From contig NZ_LMLR01000010.1 in NCBI RefSeq assembly GCF_001422645.1, forward strand, positions 836,511 to 900,510: a DNA stretch of 64,000 nucleotides, in the 5' to 3' direction. This stretch comes from Arthrobacter sp. Leaf69. Lineage in GTDB: Bacteria; Actinomycetota; Actinomycetes; Actinomycetales; Micrococcaceae. Under the pieces are notes generated by a model. It did no database searches and had not been told where the DNA came from. It saw only the letters and a list, made by a program, of their open reading frames with translations. The position numbers and the translations under genes are program-made. This document shows, one piece after another, positions 28,030 to 36,397 of the stretch. Position 1 is the first letter of the stretch. Every line of letters begins with the position of its first letter.

Positions 28030-28461
28030 TCACGAAGCATCCGCGGCACCGTCATTTCCGTGGCCCCGGGCGCCGTCGGCGGTACTGTTCTTCTTCTGCT
28101 TCTCAAGCCAGGCCATGATGTCGGCGAGTCTGATCCGACGGTGCGTGCCCCGGTATTCCACCGGAATTTCACCACGGTCCGTCATGTTCCGCAGGTAGGT
28201 GTGCGAGATTCCCGCCAGCTCCGCGGCCCGCGACGTGGTGAGCATTTCCTCCACGCTGCTGACCGTCACCGCCTCGCCCCGGCTGAACCGGGCCAGCAGG
28301 TCGACGACGGCGTCCCGCGCCTGGGCCGGCAGCCGGTGGACGGTGCCGTCCACGAACACCGTGATGTCGTCGCTGCCGTGGAGAGCGTACTGGAGTTTCT
28401 GCGCCTCATCGGCCGGAAGGGCGGCCGCCACCCGGGGAGCTATCTGTGTCATGGAGTGCAT
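28030..28461 (-). CDS. MerR/excisionase-type HTH protein (antitoxin-like)
   Basis: A 143-residue protein. The first about 70 residues resemble a VapB/Phd-like dimerisation region (DDITVFVDGTVHRLPAQARD); residues about 80-120 form an excisionase-type winged HTH (TTSRAAELAGISHTYLRNMT, GTHRRIRLADIMAWL). Proteins with this architecture often act as the antitoxin/DNA-binding partner of a PIN-domain toxin, but no toxin gene is present on either side. The start is at 28461; an ATG three codons in is an alternative. The gene is isolated, 69 nt below ptsI on the same strand. Confidence 0.7.
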   Translation of the reverse strand: MHSMTQIAPRVAAALPADEAQKLQYALHGSDDITVFVDGTVHRLPAQARDAVVDLLARFSRGEAVTVSSVEEMLTTSRAAELAGISHTYLRNMTDRGEIPVEYRGTHRRIRLADIMAWLEKQKKNSTADGARGHGNDGAADAS

Positions 28462-28529
28462 CCTAGCGCCCGCGGATCAGCCGCACACTGCCGCCTGCCA
28501 GCCATGCCATGCCATGCCCTGCCGCGCCG

Positions 28530-30215
28530 CTACAGCCCCAGCTCCTCGAGGATCGGAAGCTTCGCCCGGACCCAGGCGCGGGCCTCGGTGGCGCTCGGCG
28601 CGGAGAGCGCCAGTTTGGCCAGCTCCTGCGCCTCGGCCAGGGTGACGGTCTTCAGCACTGCCGCCACGGCGGCGAGCGACCGGGCCGTCATGGACAGCGT
28701 CGAGACGCCAAGCCCGGTCAGGACGACGGCGAGGGCGGGATCCGCGGCGGCCTCGCCGCAGACGCCGACGGGCTTGTTGTGGCCTTCCGCGGCGGAACCC
28801 TCCACGGTCAGCCCGACCAGCCGAAGGACGGCGGGCTGCCAGGGCGTGTTGAGAGCGGCGAGCGGGCCGAGCTGGCGGTCCGCGGCCATGGCGTACTGGG
28901 TGAGGTCGTTGGTGCCCAGGCTCGCGAACCCCACTTCCCGGAGGATGGCCTCGGCGGTGAGCGCCGCGGACGGCACTTCCACCATCACGCCTGGGGTCTT
29001 GATTCCGGCCTCGGCGCACAGCGTGGCGAAGCGGGCGGCCTCCTCGGCGGTGGAAATCATCGGCGCCATCACCCAGACGTCCGCCTCGGATTCCTGCTCG
29101 GCCCGGGCGATGGCCTGCAGCTGGCGTTCCAGCACGCCCGGCGTCGTGAAATCGGTGCGGTACCCGCGGACGCCGAGGGCCGGGTTCGGTTCGGTGGCGT
29201 CGGTGAGGAACGGCAGCGGCTTGTCCGCGCCGGCGTCAAGGGTCCGGAGCACCACCTTCTTGCCCGGGAAGGCGTCGAAGACGCCCTTGTACGCGGCAGC
29301 CTGTTCGTCCACGGTGGGCTCGGTGTCCCGCTCCAGGAAGCAGAATTCGGTCCGGAACAGCCCCACCCCCTGCGCGTTGAGCTTGGCGGCGGCCACGGCG
29401 TCCTTGGCCCCGCCGACGTTGGCGAGCAGCGGCACCAGGTGGCCGTCCGCCGTCGCGCCGGTGCCGTCAAAGTCGGCCAGCAGCGAGGCGGTGGCGGCCC
29501 AGTGTTCGGCCGCGGCCCGCTGGGAGTCATCCGGGTCCGCCGTGATCAGTCCGGCGGCGCCGTCCACGTACACCTCCGTGCCGTCCGGCAGCTGGTCGAC
29601 GCCGGTCGCGGCGACGACGGCGGGAAGGCCCAGCGAGCGGGCAATGATGGCGGTGTGGGACTGCGGCCCGCCGCCTGCCGTGAGCAGGGCGAGGATCTTC
29701 TCCGGGTCCAGGGTGGCGGTGTCCGCCGGGGCCAGGTCCTCGGCGATCAGGATGAACGGGGTGGGCGAGGACGGGATGCCCGGTGCCGGGACTCCGCGCA
29801 GTTCGGCCACGATCCGGGCCCGGACGTCCAGGACGTCGGTGGCGCGCTCGGCCATGTAGCCGCCCAGGTTGTGCAGCATTTCCGAGACAGAGCCGCCGGC
29901 TTCCCAGATGGCCCGCTGGCTGGACGTGCCGCGGCCGATCAGTTTGGCGGCCGATTTCAGGAGCATGGTGTCCGTCGCCATGAGCGCAGTCGCTTCCAGG
30001 ACCGCCTTGCCGTCGCCGCTGACCGTCTCCGCCCGGGCCTTCAGCTCATCGTGGACGGCTTTGGCGGCGGTCTTCAGCGCCGCCGTCGCGTCCTCGGCGG
30101 TGACGCCGGCCGGCAGCTGTTCCCCGGCCGGCGGTTCGCTGACGGGTTTGGGCATCTGGCGGATGGTTCCGATGATGCGGCCGGGGCTGACGCCTACTCC
30201 TGGGAAGTTCTGCAC
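28530..30215 (-). CDS. ptsI: PTS enzyme I (phosphoenolpyruvate-protein phosphotransferase)
   Basis: A 561-residue enzyme I that autophosphorylates from PEP and passes phosphate to HPr. The active-site histidine is H187 in GGGPQSHTAIIAR. The PEP-binding TIM barrel has GVGLFRTEFCFLERD, FPGKKVVLRTLDAGADKPLP, VMAPMISTAEEA and the C-terminal PVGVCGEAAADP. There is no N-terminal GAF domain, so it is the sugar-PTS type rather than PtsP. It is divergent from the TetR-mtlA-mtlD genes with an operator between. No HPr gene is adjacent. Confidence 0.93.
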   Translation of the reverse strand: MQNFPGVGVSPGRIIGTIRQMPKPVSEPPAGEQLPAGVTAEDATAALKTAAKAVHDELKARAETVSGDGKAVLEATALMATDTMLLKSAAKLIGRGTSSQRAIWEAGGSVSEMLHNLGGYMAERATDVLDVRARIVAELRGVPAPGIPSSPTPFILIAEDLAPADTATLDPEKILALLTAGGGPQSHTAIIARSLGLPAVVAATGVDQLPDGTEVYVDGAAGLITADPDDSQRAAAEHWAATASLLADFDGTGATADGHLVPLLANVGGAKDAVAAAKLNAQGVGLFRTEFCFLERDTEPTVDEQAAAYKGVFDAFPGKKVVLRTLDAGADKPLPFLTDATEPNPALGVRGYRTDFTTPGVLERQLQAIARAEQESEADVWVMAPMISTAEEAARFATLCAEAGIKTPGVMVEVPSAALTAEAILREVGFASLGTNDLTQYAMAADRQLGPLAALNTPWQPAVLRLVGLTVEGSAAEGHNKPVGVCGEAAADPALAVVLTGLGVSTLSMTARSLAAVAAVLKTVTLAEAQELAKLALSAPSATEARAWVRAKLPILEELGL

Positions 30216-30366
30216 TGAAGGTCCTCATTCTCTGCCGTGGGCCCGTAAGCCGGTGAGTCAGGTAGCGCCGGAGCCGGCCGTCCGATCCGGCCGGAGACTC
30301 CGTGCCGGATCGTCCGGGTAGGCCAGTCGACGGCTACGTCGGCGGGCGGATCCGGTACCTGAAAAA

Positions 30367-30372
30367 ATTGTA
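30367..30372 (-). promoter_or_regulatory. Probable ptsI -10 box (TACAAT)
   Basis: TACAAT on the minus strand matches the consensus at 5 of 6 positions. It lies 150 nt upstream of ptsI, with the palindrome at 30387-30401 placed where the -35 region would be. Confidence 0.4.
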
Positions 30373-30386
30373 TGTGATGCACTTCA

Positions 30387-30401
30387 TATAGCGTTGCTAT
30401 A
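30387..30401. promoter_or_regulatory. Operator TATAGC-GTT-GCTATA
   Basis: A perfect 6-bp-arm inverted repeat between divergent ptsI and the TetR gene. It ends 5 nt before the TetR -10 box (30407) and overlaps the -35 region of the likely ptsI promoter, so one repressor could silence both directions. Confidence 0.6.
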
Positions 30402-30406
30402 GGTGC

Positions 30407-30412
30407 TAGGGT
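30407..30412 (+). promoter_or_regulatory. -10 box TAGGGT, apparently leaderless start
   Basis: TAGGGT ends 7 nt before the ATG at 30420. The intervening GCGGTT is not a ribosome-binding sequence. Confidence 0.5.
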
Positions 30413-30419
30413 AGCGGTT

Positions 30420-31148
30420 ATGAGTTTCGATGGCCAGCTTCCGCCAAAGACGCGGCTGCTCCGTGCAGCCGCCGAGTTGCTGGCCAACTCCGCCGGGGGT
30501 GCGGTTTCCACCCGCCAGATCACGCAGCTGGCTGGCGTCACGGCGCCCACCCTCTACCACCACTTCGGTGACAAGGAAGGGCTGTTCGACGCCGTCGTCG
30601 CGGCAGGTTTCGAAGAGTACGTCGCGGGCGAACGTGACTTTGCGCCGTCCGGGCAGCCGCTGGAAGATATCCGGCGGATGTGGGACAACCATGTGCAGTT
30701 CGGGCTCAACCAGCCGGAACTGTACCTCGTCATGTTTGGGAATATCCGCCCCGAGAGCCGCCCGGCGGTCGTCGCCGACGCCGAGGGCCTCATGGAGGAG
30801 ATGCTGAACAAGGCCGCCGTCGCCGGCCAACTGAACGTCCCTCCGCGGGAGGCAGCCAGGAGCATCCTGGCTGCCAACGTGGGGGTGACGCTGATGCTGA
30901 TCACGGAAAAGGCGCCCGAGCGCAACCTCGAGCTCTCCACCATGACCCGCGACGCCATGATCTTTGCGGTGTCCTCGGACCAGGCCAAGAGCAGCAGCCC
31001 TGAAGCCTCCGGGAAATCCTCGGTGGTTGTGGCGGCGATCGCCCTGAACGCGGCATTGCAGGCATCGCACTCGGACCAGCTGTCCAGCTCGGAACTCAAG
31101 CTCTTCCTCGAATGGCTCCACCGGATCTCAACCAGCTCCACCAGCTAG
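30420..31148 (+). CDS. TetR-family regulator of the mannitol PTS genes
   Basis: A 242-residue TetR protein. The HTH lies within the first 60 residues (STRQITQLAGVTAPTLYHHF, GDKEGLFDAVVAAGF). The C-terminal domain extends about 40 residues beyond the usual TetR length, ending in a Ser-rich tail. It is located first in a TetR-mtlA-mtlD gene string, 59 nt before mtlA, and is divergent from ptsI. Mannitol genes are more often controlled by DeoR or MtlR-type proteins, so a TetR regulator is a notable variant. The control relationship is inferred from position and the palindrome at 30387. Confidence 0.78.
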   Translation: MSFDGQLPPKTRLLRAAAELLANSAGGAVSTRQITQLAGVTAPTLYHHFGDKEGLFDAVVAAGFEEYVAGERDFAPSGQPLEDIRRMWDNHVQFGLNQPELYLVMFGNIRPESRPAVVADAEGLMEEMLNKAAVAGQLNVPPREAARSILAANVGVTLMLITEKAPERNLELSTMTRDAMIFAVSSDQAKSSSPEASGKSSVVVAAIALNAALQASHSDQLSSSELKLFLEWLHRISTSSTS

Positions 31149-31207
31149 CTTTCGCGAAATTATCGGACGATCCTGCGATGCAGCAGGAATGACGGTTAGG
31201 AATTCAC

Positions 31208-33190
31208 ATGGCAACAGAGACAGTTGCGAAACCCCGCACCAGCATGCGGGTACACGTCCAGAAATTCGGGACGTTCCTGTCCGGAATGATCATGCCCAAC
31301 ATCGGCGCGTTCATCGCCTGGGGCATCATCACGGCGCTGTTCATCCCGGCGGGATTCCTGCCGAATGAGGAGCTCGCCAAGCTGGTCGGACCAATGATCA
31401 CCTACCTGCTGCCGCTCCTGATCGGCTACACCGGCGGCCGGATGGTCTACGGCGTGCGCGGCGGCGTCGTGGGCGCTGTGGCCACCACGGGTGTCATCGT
31501 CGGCACGGACATCCCCATGTTCATCGGCGCCATGATTCTCGGCCCCCTCACGGCCTGGCTCATGATGAAGGTGGACAAGATCTGGGAAGGCCGGGTCAAG
31601 CCCGGCTTCGAAATGCTCATCGACAACTTCTCGGCCGGCATCCTGGCCGCCGGCATGGCGGTCGTCGGCATGCTGGTCGTCGGCCCGGTGGTGAAGGCCT
31701 TCAGCAACGGCGCCAGCGCCGTCGTCGAATTCCTGGTTCTTAACGGACTGCTGCCGTTCACCAGTATCTTTATCGAACCCGCCAAGGTCCTGTTCCTGAA
31801 CAACGCGGTCAACCACGGCATCCTCACGCCGCTGGGAACGCAGCAGGCCCTTGAGGAGGGCAAGTCCCTCCTGTTCCTGCTCGAAGCCAACCCCGGTCCC
31901 GGCTTCGGCATCCTGCTGGCCTACTCGATCTTCGGCACGGGGCTCGCCCGGGCGTCAGCGCCGGGCGCAGCCGTCATCCAGTTCGTCGGCGGCATCCATG
32001 AGATCTACTTCCCGTACGTGCTGATGAAGCCCATCATGATCCTCGCCGCCATCGGCGGCGGCATGACCGGCATCTTCACCCTGGTGGTCACCGGCGCCGG
32101 GCTCCGCTCACCGGCAGCCCCGGGCAGCATCCTTGCCGTCTACGCAGCGACCGCACGCGACAGTTACGTCGGCGTGACACTCTCCGTGCTGTTCGCCACC
32201 ATCGTGTCCTTCCTCATCGCCTCGGTGATCCTGAAGGCCAGCAAGGCGACCGCGGAGGACGACCTGGACGAAGCCACCCACCGGATGGAAGCCCTCAAGG
32301 GCAAGAAGAGCTCGATTTCCTCCGCCCTGACCGGCGCGGGCATGAACGCCGGCGGCGTCGCCGTCCTCGCCGGACCGGTCAAGAACATCGTCTTTGCGTG
32401 CGACGCCGGTATGGGCTCCAGCGCGATGGGCGCCTCGGTGCTGCGGAACAAGATCAAGGCGGCCGGCTTCCCGGACGTCAAGGTCACCAATTCCGCGATC
32501 GCCAACCTCACGGACACGTACGACGTCGTCATCACGCACCAGGATCTGACGGAGCGGGCCAAGCCCGTCACCGCCAGCGCCGTCCACGTTTCGGTGGACA
32601 ACTTCATGAACAGCCCGCGCTACGACGAGATCGTGGAGCTCGTCCAGGCCAGTAACACGGACGGGGGAACGGGCGCCGCCGCCCCGGCGGCTGGTGCTGC
32701 TCCCGCCGTCGGCGCTCCTGCCGCTGCCGCGGCGGAAGCACCCGAGGAGGCCGGTCCCGCCGGCATCCTGGTGGCCGAAAGCGTTGTCCTCAACGGCGCC
32801 GCAACCACGCGGGACGCCGCCATCGACGAGGCCGGCCGGCTCCTGCTGGACCGCGGCGCCGTCGACTCCGGCTACCTGGACGCCATGCACGAACGCGAGG
32901 AGTCCGTGTCCACGTACATGGGCAGCTACCTCGCCATCCCGCACGGGACCAACGCCGCGAAGGACCACATCATGAAGTCCGCGGTTTCCGTGGTCCGGTA
33001 CCCGGACGGCATCGACTGGAACGGCAAGGAAGTGAAGTTTGTGGTCGGCGTCGCCGGCATCAACAACGAACACCTGCAGATCCTGTCCTCGATCGCCAAG
33101 GTCTTCACCAACAAGGCGCAGGTGGCACAGCTTGAGGCGGCCACCACCGTCGAGGAAGTCCTTGACCTGTTCGGAAAGGTCAATTCATAG
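31208..33190 (+). CDS. mtlA: Mannitol-specific PTS EIICBA
   Basis: A 660-residue single-chain transporter. The EIIC domain (about 1-340) has eight or so helices and the sugar-site segment [16 protein letters not shown] and [17 protein letters not shown]. The EIIB domain has the phosphorylated cysteine C398 in [15 protein letters not shown]. An Ala/Pro linker near 485-515 leads to EIIA, with the phosphohistidine H579 in YLAIPHGTN. All three modules are intact as in E. coli MtlA. It imports mannitol and delivers mannitol-1-phosphate to MtlD, whose gene overlaps its stop codon. Confidence 0.94.
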   Translation: MATETVAKPRTSMRVHVQKFGTFLSGMIMPNIGAFIAWGIITALFIPAGFLPNEELAKLVGPMITYLLPLLIGYTGGRMVYGVRGGVVGAVATTGVIVGTDIPMFIGAMILGPLTAWLMMKVDKIWEGRVKPGFEMLIDNFSAGILAAGMAVVGMLVVGPVVKAFSNGASAVVEFLVLNGLLPFTSIFIEPAKVLFLNNAVNHGILTPLGTQQALEEGKSLLFLLEANPGPGFGILLAYSIFGTGLARASAPGAAVIQFVGGIHEIYFPYVLMKPIMILAAIGGGMTGIFTLVVTGAGLRSPAAPGSILAVYAATARDSYVGVTLSVLFATIVSFLIASVILKASKATAEDDLDEATHRMEALKGKKSSISSALTGAGMNAGGVAVLAGPVKNIVFACDAGMGSSAMGASVLRNKIKAAGFPDVKVTNSAIANLTDTYDVVITHQDLTERAKPVTASAVHVSVDNFMNSPRYDEIVELVQASNTDGGTGAAAPAAGAAPAVGAPAAAAAEAPEEAGPAGILVAESVVLNGAATTRDAAIDEAGRLLLDRGAVDSGYLDAMHEREESVSTYMGSYLAIPHGTNAAKDHIMKSAVSVVRYPDGIDWNGKEVKFVVGVAGINNEHLQILSSIAKVFTNKAQVAQLEAATTVEEVLDLFGKVNS

Positions 33191-34338
33191 TGAAGGCCGT
33201 TCATTTTGGAGCCGGGAACATCGGACGCGGGTTCGTGGGCTTGCTGCTGCACGAGGCGGGGTATGAGGTGGTGTTCGCGGATGTCGCGGAGGACCTTATC
33301 AACCAGCTGGCCGCCGCGGACAGCTACCAGGTCCACGAGGTGGGGGACAACCCCGCCGTCCGCACCGTGGAGAACTTCCGCGCGCTGAACTCCAGCACCC
33401 AGGAGGCGGACGTCATCGCGGAAATCGCGACGGCGGACATCGTCACCACCGCCGTGGGGCCCCACATCCTCAAGTTCCTGGCGCCTGTGATCGCCAAGGG
33501 GATCACGGCCCGCGCCGCCGGGCTGGCGCCACTGCAGGTGATGGCGTGTGAGAACGCCATCAACGCCACGGACACCCTGAAGGCCGAAGTCGCAGCGCAG
33601 TGGGATCCGGCCGCCGGCTCCCTGGACGCGGCCGCCGTCTTCGCTAACACGGCGGTGGACCGGATCGTGCCCAACCAGGAGCCCGGGCAGGGCCTGGACG
33701 TCACGGTGGAGACCTTCTACGAATGGGTCATCGACCGGACCCCGTTTGCGGGCAAGGAGCCGGTGATTCCGGGAGCGACGTTCGTGGATGACCTGGAGCC
33801 GTACATCGAGCGGAAGCTGTTCACCGTGAACACCGGGCATGCCGCGGCGGCCTATTTCGGTTTCGAAGCCGGCCTGGGCAAGATTTCCGAGGCCATGGCC
33901 GATCAGGATGTCGCCGCGGACGTGCGCGCCGTCCTGGACGAAACCAAGGAACTGCTGGTGGCCAAGCACGGCTTCAACCGTGACGAGCAGGAGGCCTACG
34001 TCCAGAAGATCCTGGGCCGTTTCTCCAACCCGCACCTGCCGGACGCCGTGAATCGGGTGGGACGGGCGCCGCTGCGCAAGCTCAGCCGGCACGAACGCTT
34101 CATCGGGCCCGCAGCGGAGCTGGCCGAACGCGGGATCGTCCCGGAGGCCCTGCTCGGTGCGATCGCCGCGGCCCTGCGCTTCAACGATCCGGCCGACACT
34201 GAAGCCGTGGAGCTCGGGAAGATTCTGGCTTCCTCGGGCGCGGACGAGGCGACGGCGACCATTACCGGTCTGGCGCCGGACCACCCGCTGTTCAAGGCCG
34301 TCTCCGCCATGGTCGAGGAGGCCAAGGCCGCCGTCTAG
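33190..34338 (+). CDS. mtlD: Mannitol-1-phosphate 5-dehydrogenase
   Basis: A 382-residue NAD-dependent enzyme converting mannitol-1-phosphate to fructose-6-phosphate. The N-terminal NAD motif is [14 protein letters not shown]; other family segments are [27 protein letters not shown], and [17 protein letters not shown] carrying the catalytic lysine region. The GTG at 33190 shares a base with the TAG of mtlA, so translation is coupled. A strong hairpin at 34370 closes the operon. Confidence 0.94.
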   Translation: MKAVHFGAGNIGRGFVGLLLHEAGYEVVFADVAEDLINQLAAADSYQVHEVGDNPAVRTVENFRALNSSTQEADVIAEIATADIVTTAVGPHILKFLAPVIAKGITARAAGLAPLQVMACENAINATDTLKAEVAAQWDPAAGSLDAAAVFANTAVDRIVPNQEPGQGLDVTVETFYEWVIDRTPFAGKEPVIPGATFVDDLEPYIERKLFTVNTGHAAAAYFGFEAGLGKISEAMADQDVAADVRAVLDETKELLVAKHGFNRDEQEAYVQKILGRFSNPHLPDAVNRVGRAPLRKLSRHERFIGPAAELAERGIVPEALLGAIAAALRFNDPADTEAVELGKILASSGADEATATITGLAPDHPLFKAVSAMVEEAKAAV

Positions 34339-34369
34339 CCCGATTCCCATCGCGAAAGCAAGCCGCCGG

Positions 34370-34395
34370 CGCCGGAACTCACCCGAGTTCCGGCG
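34370..34395 (+). terminator. Intrinsic terminator of the mtl operon
   Basis: A perfect 11-bp stem CGCCGGAACTC / GAGTTCCGGCG with an ACCC loop, further extended by GCCG/CGGC, then GTCTTTGTT. It lies 31 nt after mtlD. Confidence 0.75.
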
Positions 34396-34425
34396 TCGGC
34401 GTCTTTGTTGGCGCCCCCTCGGTTG

Positions 34426-34480
34426 CGCTATCACTTGGTGCGCCCAAATCCGGGTTCTAACCACCGGAAGTGATAGGGCG
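34426..34480. repeat. Imperfect palindrome CTATCACTT / AAGTGATAG
   Basis: Nine-bp perfect arms at 34428-34436 and 34468-34476, with GCG/GGCG flanks and GGTG/CACC inner pairs, enclose a 31-nt loop. It lies between the mtl terminator and the MarR promoter. Function is unknown; it resembles other intergenic palindromes in the window in layout but not in sequence. Confidence 0.5.
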
Positions 34481-34498
34481 ACTCCTTCTCTTTGACCA

Positions 34499-34527
34499 TT
34501 AGGTAGCCTAACTGTTAGGCTACCTAA
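34499..34527. promoter_or_regulatory. MarR operator: perfect 13-bp inverted repeat
   Basis: TTAGGTAGCCTAA (34499-34511) and TTAGGCTACCTAA (34515-34527) are exact reverse complements with a CTG spacer. The repeat ends 2 nt before the MarR ATG, contains the likely -10 box TAGGCT (34516-34521) and directly follows TTGACC (34492-34497). A bound dimer would block the promoter and the start codon together. Confidence 0.75.
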
Positions 34528-34529
34528 CT

Positions 34530-35018
34530 ATGAGTGTGAGCGAAACGACCGACCCCGGCCTTCTGGCCCTGGCCCAGGACTTCCGTGAGGCCCTCCGCCA
34601 CAGCATCTACCTCGTCCGCCGACTGGACGCTGACGGCGAGCTCAGCGCCGCCCAGCTCAGCACGCTCAAGATGCTGATGGACGCAGGAACTTCCCGCGAA
34701 GGCGACGGTGGTTCCTCCGCCGCCGGAGTGCGGGTCGGTGAAATCGCCCGGAACCTAGGCGTCAGGGTACCCAGCGCCACCGAGCAGATCATCAAGCTCG
34801 AGCGCGCCGGCCTCGCTCGGCGCGAACCGGACCCCGAGGATTCCCGGGCCGTCCGGGTGAGGCTCACCGAAGCCGGGGTCGCCGCCGTCGCCTCCGCCAA
34901 TGAGCGCCGCAATGCCGTCATGGCCGGCGTCCTCTCCTCCCTTTCGGACGATGAACGCGCCGCCCTGGCTGCCGCCCTGCCGGTCATTGGCAGGATCAAC
35001 GCGACGGTCCAGGCCTGA
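34530..35018 (+). CDS. MarR-family regulator
   Basis: A 162-residue MarR winged-helix protein. The recognition region is IARNLGVRVPSATEQIIKLE and the wing is ARREPDPEDSRAVRVRLTEAG, matching the DxR wing signature. There is no Shine-Dalgarno sequence before the ATG, which directly abuts the operator, consistent with a leaderless transcript. It is followed after 38 nt by an MFS transporter gene that it probably represses together with itself. The inducer is unknown. Confidence 0.88.
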   Translation: MSVSETTDPGLLALAQDFREALRHSIYLVRRLDADGELSAAQLSTLKMLMDAGTSREGDGGSSAAGVRVGEIARNLGVRVPSATEQIIKLERAGLARREPDPEDSRAVRVRLTEAGVAAVASANERRNAVMAGVLSSLSDDERAALAAALPVIGRINATVQA

Positions 35019-35056
35019 TCTTCAACCGACATTCCAATCAACCAGGAGTACCCAAT

Positions 35057-36283
35057 ATGCACGGCCAGCCAGCCGACACCCTACCGGCAGCCGACGTTAC
35101 CCTCGAGGCGGAGAAGGCCTCACTACTCAAGCAGCCCAGGGCGGTGTGGGCCACGGCTCTCGCAGCCGTCTTCGCCTTCATGGGCATCGGGCTGGTGGAT
35201 CCCATCCTGCCCGCGATCGCCAAGAACCTGGATGCCTCGCAAAGCGAGGTATCCCTGCTCTTTACGAGCTATTTCCTCGTTACCGCCGTTGCGATGCTGA
35301 TTACCGGCTACGTCTCCTCCCGGATCGGCGGTAAGCGGACGCTGCTGATCGGGCTGGCAGTGATCGTCGCGTTCGCCTCGCTGTCGGGCACCTCGGGCAG
35401 CGTGGCTGAGCTCATCGGCTTCCGGGCCGGCTGGGGGCTGGGCAACGCCCTCTTTGTGGCCACGGCGCTGGCCGTGATTGTCGGCGTCGCGAGCGGCGGA
35501 GCCGGCACGGCGATCATCCTGTACGAGGCCGCCCTCGGCCTGGGCATCTCCCTGGGCCCGCTCCTGGGTGCACTGCTTGGCGGCTGGCAGTGGCGCGCCC
35601 CGTTCTTCGGCACCGCCGTGCTGATGGCCTCCGCGTTCATCGCGCTTATTGCCCTGTTACCCAAGACGCCGCTGCCTGAGCGGAAGGTCCGGCTCCGGGA
35701 TCCGCTCCTCGCGTTGGGGCACAAGGGACTCCGGACGACGGCGGCCAGCGGCCTGTTCTACAATTACGGCTTCTTCACCGTCCTGGCCTTCACGCCCTTC
35801 ATCCTGGGCATGGACGCGTACGGGATCGGTGGGGTGTTCTTTGGTTGGGGCGTCGCCGTTGCTGTGTTCTCCGTGTTTGCTGCGCCTGTGCTGCAGAACC
35901 GCTTCGGGGCCGTCCGGGTGCTCACCGGCACCCTGGTCCTGCTGGTGCTGGACCTCGTGGGCTTGGGACTGGCCGCCGGGCACTCGGTGCCTGCCGTCGT
36001 GGTCCTGGTGGTGGTTTCCGGGGCGCTCCTGGGCGTCAACAACACCATCTACACGGAGCTGGCCATGGGGGTTTCCGATTCGCCCCGGCCGGTGGCCTCC
36101 GCCGGGTACAACTTCGTGCGCTGGATGGGCGGCGCACTGGCGCCCTTTGCCGCCGCGCAGCTGGGCGAGCACTTCGGCCCGCAGGTCCCCTTCTTCGCCG
36201 GTGCGCTGGCCATGGTGGCCGCGATTGCCGTGGTCTTCGGCGGACGCCGCTACCTGACCGCGCACGAGCCGCGAGTGGTCTAG
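35057..36283 (+). CDS. MFS transporter, drug-efflux-like
   Basis: A 408-residue, 12-helix major facilitator. The loop 2-3 motif is GYVSSRIGGKRTLLIGLAV and the helix-5 motif C-like segment is LGLGISLGPLLGALLGGWQW, typical of DHA1 proton antiporters that export drugs. ACCAGGAG precedes the ATG at 35057. It forms a MarR-MFS pair with the upstream gene, a common arrangement for inducible efflux. Substrate is not inferable. Confidence 0.85.
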   Translation: MHGQPADTLPAADVTLEAEKASLLKQPRAVWATALAAVFAFMGIGLVDPILPAIAKNLDASQSEVSLLFTSYFLVTAVAMLITGYVSSRIGGKRTLLIGLAVIVAFASLSGTSGSVAELIGFRAGWGLGNALFVATALAVIVGVASGGAGTAIILYEAALGLGISLGPLLGALLGGWQWRAPFFGTAVLMASAFIALIALLPKTPLPERKVRLRDPLLALGHKGLRTTAASGLFYNYGFFTVLAFTPFILGMDAYGIGGVFFGWGVAVAVFSVFAAPVLQNRFGAVRVLTGTLVLLVLDLVGLGLAAGHSVPAVVVLVVVSGALLGVNNTIYTELAMGVSDSPRPVASAGYNFVRWMGGALAPFAAAQLGEHFGPQVPFFAGALAMVAAIAVVFGGRRYLTAHEPRVV

Positions 36284-36324
36284 CCAGCCCGCGGCCGCGG
36301 GCACAACCCTCCAAGGTCACAGAA

Positions 36325-36355
36325 AACGCCCATGTTCCGCAGGAACACGGGCGTT
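36325..36355. terminator. Bidirectional hairpin terminator
   Basis: A 14-bp stem AACGCCCATGTTCC / GGAACACGGGCGTT with a GCA loop and one A-C mismatch, placed between two convergent transporter genes (ends at 36283 and 36398). Confidence 0.7.
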
Positions 36356-36397
36356 AGCTGTCACCTCGCGGGGTGCAAGGCGCGGGTGCCGAACGGC

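Noticed and set aside
28495..28520. Short CATGC tandem repeats between the HTH gene and ptsI
   Set aside because: Only about four 5-bp units, too short and too low in complexity to support a function.
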